DNA of 64,000 nucleotides, taken from positions 123,519 through 187,518 of the forward strand of contig WQWY01000001.1 in assembly GCA_009785115.1 (NCBI GenBank). The letters are read 5' to 3'. A program made the position numbers and the translations under genes. Origin of the DNA: Micrococcales bacterium (GTDB lineage: Bacteria; Actinomycetota; Actinomycetes; Actinomycetales; Cellulomonadaceae). Shown piece after piece: positions 7,999-16,320 of this stretch (positions within the stretch are counted from its first letter, which is position 1; each line of letters begins with the position of its first letter). Below the pieces are notes generated by a model. The model was given only the letters and a program-made list of their open reading frames with translations, was not told the DNA's origin and did no database searches.

Positions 7999-8943
7999 AT
8001 GGGGAAGGTGGTGGCCCGCCACCTCGTCTCGGCGGTCGCGGTGCTGCTGGTGGTGACCTTCGCGACCTTCTTGCTGCTCCGTTCGACACCAGGCAACACG
8101 GCTACGTCCATCGCGGTGCGTCAGGCCGGCCCGGGGGCGAGCCAGGAGCAGGTCGACCGGCTGCACGCAGAGCTGAGGCTGGACTCGTCGTTGCCGGTGC
8201 AGTACGGCGTGTGGCTGGGTCGGGCGGTCCAGGGTGACCTGGGCCGCTCCGACCGCAGCGGGCGCACGGTGACCGACGAGATCGCCGCCAAGGCCCCCCG
8301 GACGTTGTTCCTGGGGCTGGGTGCGGCGGTGATCGCGCTCGTCGTCGGCTTCGGCGCGGGGGTGCTCTCCGCGGTCGACAGGCGCGGCGGGCTGGCGGCC
8401 GCGCTGCGGGTGGGCGCCCTCGCCGCTGTGTCGATCCCCACGTTCTGGATGAGCTTCTTGCTCATCGTCCTGCTCAGCGAACAGCTGCGATGGCTGCCCA
8501 CCTCGGGTGATCGCGGGTTCGCGTCGTGGATCATGCCGTGGGTGGTGCTCGCCCTCCCCGCGGCGGGGGCGATCAGCCGGGTGGTGTCGGTGTCGCTGAC
8601 CGAGACGATGAGCCGTCAGCACGTCACCGCCGCCCGTGCCCGGGGGGCGCCTGGCTGGTCGGTGGTGCTGCGTGACGGCCTGCCCCACGCGGCTGGTGCC
8701 ACGCTCAACGTCACGGCCATGCACGTAGGGATGCTGCTGACCGGCAGCGTCATCGTAGAAACAGTGTTCGCGTGGCCGGGGCTGGGCGCGTGGTTCGTCG
8801 ACTCGGTGAAGTTCCGCGACAACGGGGCGGTGCTCGGCGGCGTGCTGGTGTTCGCGCTCGCGTTCATCCTCATCACCCGAGGCATCGACGTGGTCCAGAA
8901 GATCACCGACCCCCGGCTGCGCAAGGCGGAGGTCGGCGCATGA
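7999..8943 (+). CDS. ABC transporter permease, DppB/NikB type
   Basis: 314-residue inner-membrane permease with the BPD_transp_1 fold. It has an N-terminal helix (LVSAVAVLLVVTFATFLLL), the RSTPGN motif of DppB/NikB permeases and a cytoplasmic EAA-like loop (TETMSRQHVTAARARGAP). It should pair with the permease half of the next protein. The ATG lies 2 nt after the upstream stop codon; a GTG at 8008 is an alternative. The stop overlaps the next gene by ATGA. Confidence 0.85.
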   Translation: MGKVVARHLVSAVAVLLVVTFATFLLLRSTPGNTATSIAVRQAGPGASQEQVDRLHAELRLDSSLPVQYGVWLGRAVQGDLGRSDRSGRTVTDEIAAKAPRTLFLGLGAAVIALVVGFGAGVLSAVDRRGGLAAALRVGALAAVSIPTFWMSFLLIVLLSEQLRWLPTSGDRGFASWIMPWVVLALPAAGAISRVVSVSLTETMSRQHVTAARARGAPGWSVVLRDGLPHAAGATLNVTAMHVGMLLTGSVIVETVFAWPGLGAWFVDSVKFRDNGAVLGGVLVFALAFILITRGIDVVQKITDPRLRKAEVGA

Positions 8944-10775
8944 GGAGCAGAGCCGGCAAGATCGACGCCACGCTGGTCTGGTTGAGCCTGCCGCTGCTGC
9001 TGGTCGTCCTGGCCGCCGTGCTCGCGCCGTGGCTGGCTCCCGCCTCCCCCACGGCCACCGACCTGTCGGCGAGCCTGCGGGCCCCGAGCGCGGAGCACTG
9101 GCTGGGCACCGACCAGCTGGGGCGCGACCAGCTGAGCAGGCTCGTCTGGGCGGCGCACACGTCGATGACCATCACCGCCGTGGTGCTCGCCATCGCGTTC
9201 ACCGTGGGTGTGCTGCTCGGTGCGCTGGGGGCATACCTGGGAGGGGTGGCAGACCGTGCGGTCACGTGGCTGATCGAGCTGGCGCTGAGCCTCCCGTCCA
9301 TGCTGCTGGCCCTGGCTGTCTTGGGCATCAGAGGGAACACGACCGGCAACCTCATCCTCGCGCTGTCGCTGTTCGCCTGGGCCCCGTACGCGCGGGTCGC
9401 GCGTGGTGCGGTGCTCGGGTACCGCGCGTCAGACGCCTCCGCCGCGCTGGTGGGCCTGGGGCTGCACCCGGCGCGGATCGTCGTGCGGCACGTGGTGCCG
9501 GTGGCCGCACGCCCCGCGCTGGTGTTCGCCAGCACCGACATCGGGGCGGTGGTGATGGCGACCGCGGGCCTGAGCTTCCTCGGGCTCGGGGTGGCCCCGC
9601 CGACCCCTGAGTGGGGGCAGATGCTGGTGGAGTCGCGGCCATACCTGGCCACCGCGTGGTGGTTGTTCCTCCCCCCCGGGCTGGCGGTCACCCTGGTGGC
9701 GTTCTCGTCCAACCTCGTCAGCGAGCACCTGGGCATCCCGCCCGAGCTGCGGCGGTGGTGGGTGCGTACCCCGCGTCGACGCAGGCCAGCGCCTGTCTCG
9801 GTCGACCGTGACGATGACGTGCTGCTGCGGGCGCGCGACCTGACGGTCCGCTTCGCCACACCCGCCGGGACGACGACCGCCGTGGACGGGGTGGGCTACG
9901 ACGTGCGCCCTGGCGAGATCGTGGCCGTCGTCGGAGAGTCCGGCTCGGGCAAGACCACGTCGCTGCTGGGGCCGCTGGGCCTGCTGGGCCGTGCGGCACA
10001 GGTCGAGGGGTCGGTGACCCTGGACGGCACGCAGCTGGTCGGAGCCGACCGACGCACGTCGCGCTCGGTGCGGGGTCGACAGGTCGGCGTGGTGTTCCAA
10101 GACCCGTCGGCGGCGCTCAACCCGTTGCGGACGATCGGTTCCATGGTCATCGAGGCGTTGCCGCGAGCCGTTCCACGCACGCACCGGCGCGCCCGGGTGG
10201 TCGAGCTGTTGCGCGACGTCGGGCTCCCCGACCCTGAGCAGGTCGCGGGCAGGTACCCGCACGAGCTGTCCGGCGGGATGCGTCAGCGGGCGCTCATCGC
10301 CACCGCCCTGGCGGGAGAGCCACGGCTGCTCGTCGCCGACGAGCCGACCACAGCCCTCGACGTCACCGTCCAAGCAGAGATCCTCACGCTGCTCAGCGAC
10401 CTGGCTCGGCGCGACGGCCTCGGGCTGCTGCTGGTCAGCCACGACCTCGCCGTCGTCGCCGAGATCGCAGACCGCGTGCTGGTGATGTACGGGGGACGGG
10501 TCGTGGAGACCGGACCGGTCTCGCTGCTGGACGACCCCCGCCACCCGTACACCCGAGGGCTGCGTGACGCCGTGCCGATGCTCGGGCGGGCCGTGGGGAC
10601 GAGGTTCGTCACCATCGCGGACGACGAGCCCGTCACCGCCGACGGGTGCGCCTTCGCGCCGAGGTGCCCAGCACGTGACAGCGTCTGCCTGCGAGGGAAC
10701 GTCCCGCTGCGTGACGTGAGACCGACGCACCTGGTGGCGTGCGTGAGGACCGAGGCGGTGGTCGCCTCGTGCTGA
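8940..10775 (+). CDS. Fused ABC permease-ATPase, NikC/DppC plus NikD/DppD
   Basis: 611 residues combining two proteins that are usually separate. Residues about 1-280 are a DppC/NikC-type permease with GTDQLGRDQLSRL and an EAA loop (VGLGLHPARIVVRHVVP). Residues about 300-610 are an ATPase with Walker A GESGSGKTT, signature LSGGMRQRALIA, Walker B LLVADEPTTALD and the switch His (VSHD). The C-terminal oligo_HPY region has the CAFAPRCPARDSVC cysteines seen in DppD/OppD. The open frame is continuous, so this is a true fusion, as occurs in some actinobacterial transporters. Translation is coupled to both neighbours (ATGA at the start, a 7-nt overlap at the end). Confidence 0.88.
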   Translation: MRSRAGKIDATLVWLSLPLLLVVLAAVLAPWLAPASPTATDLSASLRAPSAEHWLGTDQLGRDQLSRLVWAAHTSMTITAVVLAIAFTVGVLLGALGAYLGGVADRAVTWLIELALSLPSMLLALAVLGIRGNTTGNLILALSLFAWAPYARVARGAVLGYRASDASAALVGLGLHPARIVVRHVVPVAARPALVFASTDIGAVVMATAGLSFLGLGVAPPTPEWGQMLVESRPYLATAWWLFLPPGLAVTLVAFSSNLVSEHLGIPPELRRWWVRTPRRRRPAPVSVDRDDDVLLRARDLTVRFATPAGTTTAVDGVGYDVRPGEIVAVVGESGSGKTTSLLGPLGLLGRAAQVEGSVTLDGTQLVGADRRTSRSVRGRQVGVVFQDPSAALNPLRTIGSMVIEALPRAVPRTHRRARVVELLRDVGLPDPEQVAGRYPHELSGGMRQRALIATALAGEPRLLVADEPTTALDVTVQAEILTLLSDLARRDGLGLLLVSHDLAVVAEIADRVLVMYGGRVVETGPVSLLDDPRHPYTRGLRDAVPMLGRAVGTRFVTIADDEPVTADGCAFAPRCPARDSVCLRGNVPLRDVRPTHLVACVRTEAVVASC

Positions 10776-11551
10776 CAGTGACGGATCTGACGGTCAGGTA
10801 CCCCAGCCGGCGGGGCGCGGGCCGCCTGACGGCCGTGCGGAGCGTGAGCCTGACGGTCGCCCCCGGGGAGATCGTCGGGCTGGTGGGTGAGTCGGGGTGC
10901 GGCAAGTCCTCGCTGGCCCGCGCCGTCGTCGGGCTGCGACCGGCCGACGAGGGTCAGGTGCTGATCGACGGTGTCGACCCGCACTCGCTGAGCCGTCGCC
11001 AGGCACGTGAGCACCGCCGCCGCGCACAGCTGGTGTTCCAAGACCCGTTCGCGTCGCTGAACCCGCACCGCACGGTCGCCGCGTCGATCATGGAGGCGCT
11101 GGACCCCGGGCCGCGCCGCGCACGACAGCACCGGGTGGACGAGCTGTTGGACATGGTGGGCCTCGACCGGTCGGTCGGCCTGCGGCGCCCTGGCCAGATG
11201 TCCGGCGGTCAGTGCCAGCGCGTCGCCATCGCCCGCGCCCTGGCCGCCCGGCCAGGGTTGCTGGTCTGCGACGAGCCCGTCACCGCGCTCGACGTGTCGG
11301 TCCAGGCCCGAGTGCTGAACCTTCTCATGGACCTTCGGGACGACCTGGGCATGTCGTGCCTGTTCATCACCCATGACCTGGCGCTGCTGGCACAGCTGGC
11401 CGACCGGGTGATGGTGATGCACGACGGGCAGATCGTCGAGACCGGGCCTACCGACGACCTGCTCACCAAGCCTTCACACCCGCAGACCGTGCGGCTGCTC
11501 GACGCCGTGCCCAGGTTCTCCTGGGCAGACACCGACAGGAGACCCTCATGA
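10769..11551 (+). CDS. ABC transporter ATPase, NikE/DppF type
   Basis: 260-residue nucleotide-binding subunit with Walker A GESGCGKSS, Q-loop VFQDPFASLNPHRT, signature [15 protein letters not shown], Walker B LLVCDEPVTALD and switch His (ITHD). It would form the heterodimeric motor with the ATPase half of the preceding fusion protein. I chose the GTG at 10769, which overlaps the upstream gene by 7 nt; a longer frame begins at 10739. It ends in an ATGA overlap with the methyltransferase gene. Confidence 0.88.
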   Translation: MLTVTDLTVRYPSRRGAGRLTAVRSVSLTVAPGEIVGLVGESGCGKSSLARAVVGLRPADEGQVLIDGVDPHSLSRRQAREHRRRAQLVFQDPFASLNPHRTVAASIMEALDPGPRRARQHRVDELLDMVGLDRSVGLRRPGQMSGGQCQRVAIARALAARPGLLVCDEPVTALDVSVQARVLNLLMDLRDDLGMSCLFITHDLALLAQLADRVMVMHDGQIVETGPTDDLLTKPSHPQTVRLLDAVPRFSWADTDRRPS

Positions 11552-12321
11552 CCGTCACCACCACCGACCGCCACAGCCTGGCCCGCTCCCTGGTCCAGGA
11601 GTGGGACCGCCAGCAGGAGACCTACATCGCCCACCGTGAGACCAGGTTCGAGGTGATGCTCGACCTGGTGGAGCGCCTGACGCCCGCCACAGGTCGGCGC
11701 GTGCTGGACGTGGCGTGCGGTCCGGGGTCGCTGGCCACCCGGGTGCTGCACAGGTTTCCCGCCGCCGAGGTGGTCGCGGTGGACATGGACCCGCTGCTGC
11801 TGGCCCTCGGCGCGGACGCCGCCGACCCGTCCGGACCTCGACCGACCTGGGTCCAGGCCGACCTGCGCGACCCTCGCTGGAGCCAGGCCCTGCCCGGCGG
11901 GCGGTTCCACGCGATCGTGTCGACCACCGCGACGCACTGGCTGACCGGCGGCCAGCTCACCGACCTGTACACCCAGCTGCACGGCCTGCTGGTCCCTGGT
12001 GGCCTCCTGTGCAACGGCGACCACCTGCCCGCGGACCGCCCCTGGGGAACCCTCGCCAACGCCGTGCGCGACATCGGCGAGGCCCGGGAGGCCGCCGCGA
12101 TGTCGAACGGCGCCCAGGGCTGGGACGAGTGGTGGGCGACGGTCCGTGCCGAGCCGTCGCTGGCCGACCACGTACGTGCCCGCGACGAGGCCGTCACCCC
12201 CACCCAGCACGAGCCCCCGACCCGCTCCTTCCACGCCGCGGCCCTGCGCGACGCCGGTTTCGCCGAGGTCGAGATGGTCTGGCACGACCTCACGGAGGGC
12301 CTGCTCTGCGCCCTCGCCTGA
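11548..12321 (+). CDS. Class I SAM-dependent methyltransferase
   Basis: 257 residues with the Rossmann methyltransferase motifs: motif I VLDVACGPGSLA, an acidic beta-2 end (VVAVDMD) and motif IV-like FHAIVSTTATHWL followed by LLVPGGLL. The substrate is not evident. Its start overlaps the stop of the ATPase gene (ATGA), so it is a true member of the uptake operon. It may modify the imported ligand or contribute to a metallophore; both are inference. It converges with adnB, and the 123-nt gap between them shows no strong terminator. Confidence 0.82.
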   Translation: MTVTTTDRHSLARSLVQEWDRQQETYIAHRETRFEVMLDLVERLTPATGRRVLDVACGPGSLATRVLHRFPAAEVVAVDMDPLLLALGADAADPSGPRPTWVQADLRDPRWSQALPGGRFHAIVSTTATHWLTGGQLTDLYTQLHGLLVPGGLLCNGDHLPADRPWGTLANAVRDIGEAREAAAMSNGAQGWDEWWATVRAEPSLADHVRARDEAVTPTQHEPPTRSFHAAALRDAGFAEVEMVWHDLTEGLLCALA

Positions 12322-12444
12322 TCAGGACGTGATCAAGACCAGCGACCTGGCACGTCCGGTCCGACACGTCGCGACGGGTGAACCGCGATCCTCGCGCGGG
12401 TAACCCTCTGTGGCACCTGTGCACCAGACGCCGACGGATCGACG

Positions 12445-15400
12445 CTAGGGGGCTCTGGCCGCTGAGGTCAGCAGGTCGGTCAGGCCGGTCTCGTCCAGGA
12501 GGGTCGTGGGGTAGACGGTCTGGCCGGTGGTGACGTAGCAGAAGGCGGCACGCACCTGCTCGAGGGCCAAGCCGGTGCGGCGGGACCAGGCGAGGCGGTA
12601 GATCGCGAGCTGGACCTCGCGGGCGGTCTTCTCGGCCGGGTCGGTGGGTGGGGTGCCGGTCTTCCAGTCCACGACGACCACCGCTTGCGGGTCGTCGGAG
12701 TCGGGATCACCGAACACCGCGTCGATGCGGGCTCGCAGCGTGATCCCGGCGACCGAGGTCTCCAGGTCTTGTTCCACGGCCGTCGGGGTCAGCCCGGCCC
12801 ACGGGGTGGCGAGGAACGTGCGGCGCAGGTGCTCGCTGGAGACGTCCGTCACGACGGAGTCGTCGTCAGCACCAGGCAGCGCGTCGACGTCGACCAGCGT
12901 CGCTCGGCCGTAGTACGCCTCGACCCAGGCGTGGAAGGCCGTCCCGCGACGGGCAGCCTCTGAGGGGGCCGACGGCACCGGGCGGCGCAGGTCCAGGGCG
13001 AACTGGGCACGGTCGGCCGAGAGGCCCACGACCTTCGACGCGGCCAGGTGGGCGGGAAGCTCGGCAGAGCGCACCGGGGCACGGCGCGCGGCCTCCTCGG
13101 CCAGCAGCTGGGTGACCACGGTGTCGTCAGGGTCTCCTGGCACCGGGTCGGGGCCCGAGGGGTCGGCGGCCAGTGCGGCCAGCACCGCGTCAGCAGCGGC
13201 GGTGACGGCGGCTCGGCGCCCTGCGCCTCCCGGGACGGCCTGATCTCCCGGGGCAGCCTGGTCGGGACTGAAAGGGTCGGCCGGCCAGGTGGCGGTGCGG
13301 GGCTCGGCGACGGACGGGTTCTCGCCCGTCGGCTCGTCGGCCCAGCCGAGCACCCAGACCAGGCCGTCGTCGACCAGCTCGGTGAGGAACGGGGAGACCT
13401 GCCGGGGTCGCACCCCGGTACCCCAGCGTGCCGCCGAGAGCAGCAGGCTCTCCTTGGCGCGGGTGATCGCGACGTAGGCGAGGCGACGCTCCTCATCGAT
13501 CTGCTGGGTGCCGTTGGCGGCGGCGAACCGATCCAGACGCGCCTTCAGCTCCTTGCCGGTGCTCACCCCGGCCGTGTCCAGCGCGGGCAGGTCATCGCGG
13601 TCGCCTCGCGCCGGGTACGGCAGCACGTCCAGCGCGGTCAGCCAGCCCTTGTCTGACGGGCCGTCCTTGCGCAGCGCCGCAGGCTTGGGAAAAGCCCCGT
13701 CGACCAGACCAGGGACCGCCACCACGTCCCACTCCAGCCCCTTGGCCGCGTGCACGGTGGCCACCTGCACCGCGTCGGGGTCCGGTTCGAGCACGGGCAG
13801 CTCCAGGCCGTCCTCGCGCCGCTCGGCAGCCTCGAGCCACGCCAGGAAACCGCCCAGGTCGGGCTGCTCCACCGAGCCGGCATAGCGTGCGGCGACGTCG
13901 GCGAACGCGTCGAGACGTGCTCGTGCCCCAGCAGGTGTGGCGCCCGGTGTCGCGGCGACCTCGATATCCAGGCCCCAGAGCCGTTCGGTGTGCGTCACCA
14001 GGTCAGGCAGCGCGAGGTGAGCGAGTGCGCGGATGGCCGTGAGCGTCCTCGCCAGCTCGACCACGCGCCCCCGCCCTGTCTCCGACAGCACTCGCCCGTG
14101 ACGGCTGACCCACCCGTACGGCGGCGGCTCGTCGATGGCGTCCACGACGCTCACCGCGTCCGCCACGTCGAGGTCACGCCGACCCCCGGCGCGTTCCGCA
14201 AGGATGTCGGACCAGGCCGCCAGGGCGTGCAGGTCGGACGCCCCGAGCCGCACCCTGGCACCGGTGAGCAGGCGCATCGCGGCGTCACCGCGTGACGGGT
14301 CGTGCGCCACCTGGAGCGCCGCGACCAGGTCGACCACCTCCGGGCTGGTCAGCAGCCCTCCCAGCCCGACCACCTGCACCGGCAGGCCCCGGTCGCGCAG
14401 CGCGGCGGCGAGCACGTCGAACTGCGAGCGCTTGCGGCACAGCACCGCCGCGGTCGTGGTGAGCCCGGCCGCCGCTCGCCGCTCACGCTGCTCAGCGATG
14501 TGCTCGGCCACCGCGGCGGCCTCCTGCGCCACCGTCTCGGTCACGACGGCGAGCACCCGGCCCGGGCCTGCGTCAGGGCGGGCCGCCAGCTCGGGCACCT
14601 CGATCGGCGACGAGGCCCGCAACGGTGCCGCCGTGCGGTTCGCCGCCGTCAGCACACCGTGGTCGTTGCGCCACGACGTGGCCAGGCTCCGCAGGGGCGC
14701 GGGCGTCCCGTCGCGGCGGCTGAACGCCTGAGCGAAGCGAGCCAGGCCCCCCGCGCTGGCCCCACGCCAGCCGTAGATCGACTGGTGCGGGTCTCCGACG
14801 GCCGTCACCGGGTGACCGCCGCCGAACAGCGCCCGCAACAGCTCGACCTGCGCGAACGACGTGTCCTGGTACTCGTCGAGCAGCACGACGGCGAAGCGCG
14901 CCCGCTCCCCCGCCCCGACCTCGGGCACCTCGCGGGCCAGCCGGGCGGCCAGGGCCACCTGGTCGCCGTAGTCGATCGCGGTGGCGGCGCGCTTGGCCTC
15001 TCGGTAGGCCTCCACGAGCGGCAGCAGGCGACGCCGGGCCGCCAGCGACGCCGACACGTCACGGACCAGCGCCGGCACGGCGCCCGCCAGCGGCTGGTCC
15101 AGCCGGTCGACCAGCCGTGCCAGCACCTCGTCAGCCTGGGCAGGGGTGAGCAGGTGCTCGTCCAGCGCACCAGCCAGGGAGAGCACCGCGCTCACCGTGG
15201 TCGAGATCGCCGAGTCCAGGGCCAGGTCGTCCGGCCAGGTCTCCACCAGACGCGCGGCGAGCTGGTACTGCGCGGCCTCCCCGAGCAGACGTGACGCGGG
15301 CTCCAGGCCCAGGCGCAGCCCGTGGTCGACCACGAGCGACGCGGCATAGGAGTTGTAGGTCGCGACCGTGGGCCTGGCGAGATCACCCAGCCCGCTCTCC

Positions 15401-15735
15401 CCGGGCCGCGCCGCCTCCCCCATCAGCGCGGCCCGGCCCGGCAGCTCGACGCCCGTCTCCGCAGCCCTTCGCACCAGGGTCCGCACCCGGGCCCGGACGC
15501 GCTGGTCCAGCTCGGCGGCAGCCTTGCGGGTGAACGTCAGCCCGAGCACCTGCTCCGGCCGCACCAACCCGTTGGCGAGCAGCCAGACCACGCGCCCGGC
15601 CATGGTCTCCGTCTTGCCCGAACCAGCCCCGGCCACCACCAGCCCAGGCTCTAGATCAGCCTCGATGACCGCCCTCTGCTCGGGTGTCGGCGAGGGCCGA
15701 CCCAGCAGCACGGCGATCCGGTCGGCATCGATCAT
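12445..15735 (-). CDS. adnB: AdnB subunit of the AdnAB helicase-nuclease
   Basis: 1096-residue subunit of the actinobacterial double-strand-break resection motor, functionally equivalent to RecBCD/AddAB. The N-terminal UvrD-type motor has Walker A GAGSGKT (K41), Walker B VLLDEYQDTS, GDPHQSIYGWRGAS and QVATVHAAKGLEWDVV. The C-terminal RecB-type nuclease has VVVDWKTG (Asp about 1023) followed by the conserved Q/Y region EVQLAIYRLAW. Length and domain order match mycobacterial AdnB (Rv3201c), the lead motor of the complex. I used the ATG at 15735; the frame stays open upstream but the family starts here. Unlike in mycobacteria, adnA is not directly upstream: an opposite-strand gene lies between. 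Confidence 0.92.
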   Translation of the reverse strand: MIDADRIAVLLGRPSPTPEQRAVIEADLEPGLVVAGAGSGKTETMAGRVVWLLANGLVRPEQVLGLTFTRKAAAELDQRVRARVRTLVRRAAETGVELPGRAALMGEAARPGESGLGDLARPTVATYNSYAASLVVDHGLRLGLEPASRLLGEAAQYQLAARLVETWPDDLALDSAISTTVSAVLSLAGALDEHLLTPAQADEVLARLVDRLDQPLAGAVPALVRDVSASLAARRRLLPLVEAYREAKRAATAIDYGDQVALAARLAREVPEVGAGERARFAVVLLDEYQDTSFAQVELLRALFGGGHPVTAVGDPHQSIYGWRGASAGGLARFAQAFSRRDGTPAPLRSLATSWRNDHGVLTAANRTAAPLRASSPIEVPELAARPDAGPGRVLAVVTETVAQEAAAVAEHIAEQRERRAAAGLTTTAAVLCRKRSQFDVLAAALRDRGLPVQVVGLGGLLTSPEVVDLVAALQVAHDPSRGDAAMRLLTGARVRLGASDLHALAAWSDILAERAGGRRDLDVADAVSVVDAIDEPPPYGWVSRHGRVLSETGRGRVVELARTLTAIRALAHLALPDLVTHTERLWGLDIEVAATPGATPAGARARLDAFADVAARYAGSVEQPDLGGFLAWLEAAERREDGLELPVLEPDPDAVQVATVHAAKGLEWDVVAVPGLVDGAFPKPAALRKDGPSDKGWLTALDVLPYPARGDRDDLPALDTAGVSTGKELKARLDRFAAANGTQQIDEERRLAYVAITRAKESLLLSAARWGTGVRPRQVSPFLTELVDDGLVWVLGWADEPTGENPSVAEPRTATWPADPFSPDQAAPGDQAVPGGAGRRAAVTAAADAVLAALAADPSGPDPVPGDPDDTVVTQLLAEEAARRAPVRSAELPAHLAASKVVGLSADRAQFALDLRRPVPSAPSEAARRGTAFHAWVEAYYGRATLVDVDALPGADDDSVVTDVSSEHLRRTFLATPWAGLTPTAVEQDLETSVAGITLRARIDAVFGDPDSDDPQAVVVVDWKTGTPPTDPAEKTAREVQLAIYRLAWSRRTGLALEQVRAAFCYVTTGQTVYPTTLLDETGLTDLLTSAARAP

Positions 15736-15873
15736 GAGGCCATCGTGGCACCAGCGGCCGACACCGAGCGGACCGCCGGGTATCAGGTGGCCCCTGCCCG
15801 TGCTCGCTGGATACGTTGTCTGTCTGCGTGCGGAGCCTGCCTGCCGTGCGGACCGGTCGAAGGAGACGAGGCC

Positions 15874-16299
15874 ATGGACAGGACGCCCCTGCCACCAGAC
15901 GAGACCGTGCTCGTCCGCGCCTACAGGCCGGACGACGAGGACGCGCTCTTCGCCCTGATCGAGCGCGAGGGCGAGGAGTGGAAGGACTACTGGCAGGGGT
16001 CGGGTCGAGCCAAGTACCTCACCGCGCTGACCGGCTCCATCGTCGACGTGCTGTTCGAGGGGGACGAGCTGTGCGGGTACGTCCGCAGCCGCGACGACGA
16101 CGGCTTCGGCGTCTACATCCTCGACCTGCTGGTCGACCAGCGTCACCGTGGCAAGCACCACGGCCGCCGGCTGATGGAGCACGTCTGCCAGCAGCACCCC
16201 GACGACGACGTCTACGTCACCAGCGACGTCGACCCCTACTACGAGAAGCTCGGGTACACGAGGGAAGGCACCGTCTTCGTCGTCCAGCGCCGGCCCTGA
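15874..16299 (+). CDS. GNAT-family N-acetyltransferase
   Basis: 141-residue acyl-CoA-dependent acetyltransferase of unknown substrate. The acetyl-CoA-binding core is YILDLLVDQRHRGKHHGRRLMEHV (motif A, R/Q-x-x-G-x-G/A variant RGKHHG), and the typical YYEKLGYTREG lies near the C-terminus. An AAGGAG lies 8 nt before the ATG. It is wedged between adnA and adnB on the opposite strand, divergent from adnB and convergent with adnA with a 21-nt gap. Confidence 0.85.
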   Translation: MDRTPLPPDETVLVRAYRPDDEDALFALIEREGEEWKDYWQGSGRAKYLTALTGSIVDVLFEGDELCGYVRSRDDDGFGVYILDLLVDQRHRGKHHGRRLMEHVCQQHPDDDVYVTSDVDPYYEKLGYTREGTVFVVQRRP

Positions 16300-16320
16300 C
16301 GTCGCGCGCCGGCCGCACGC

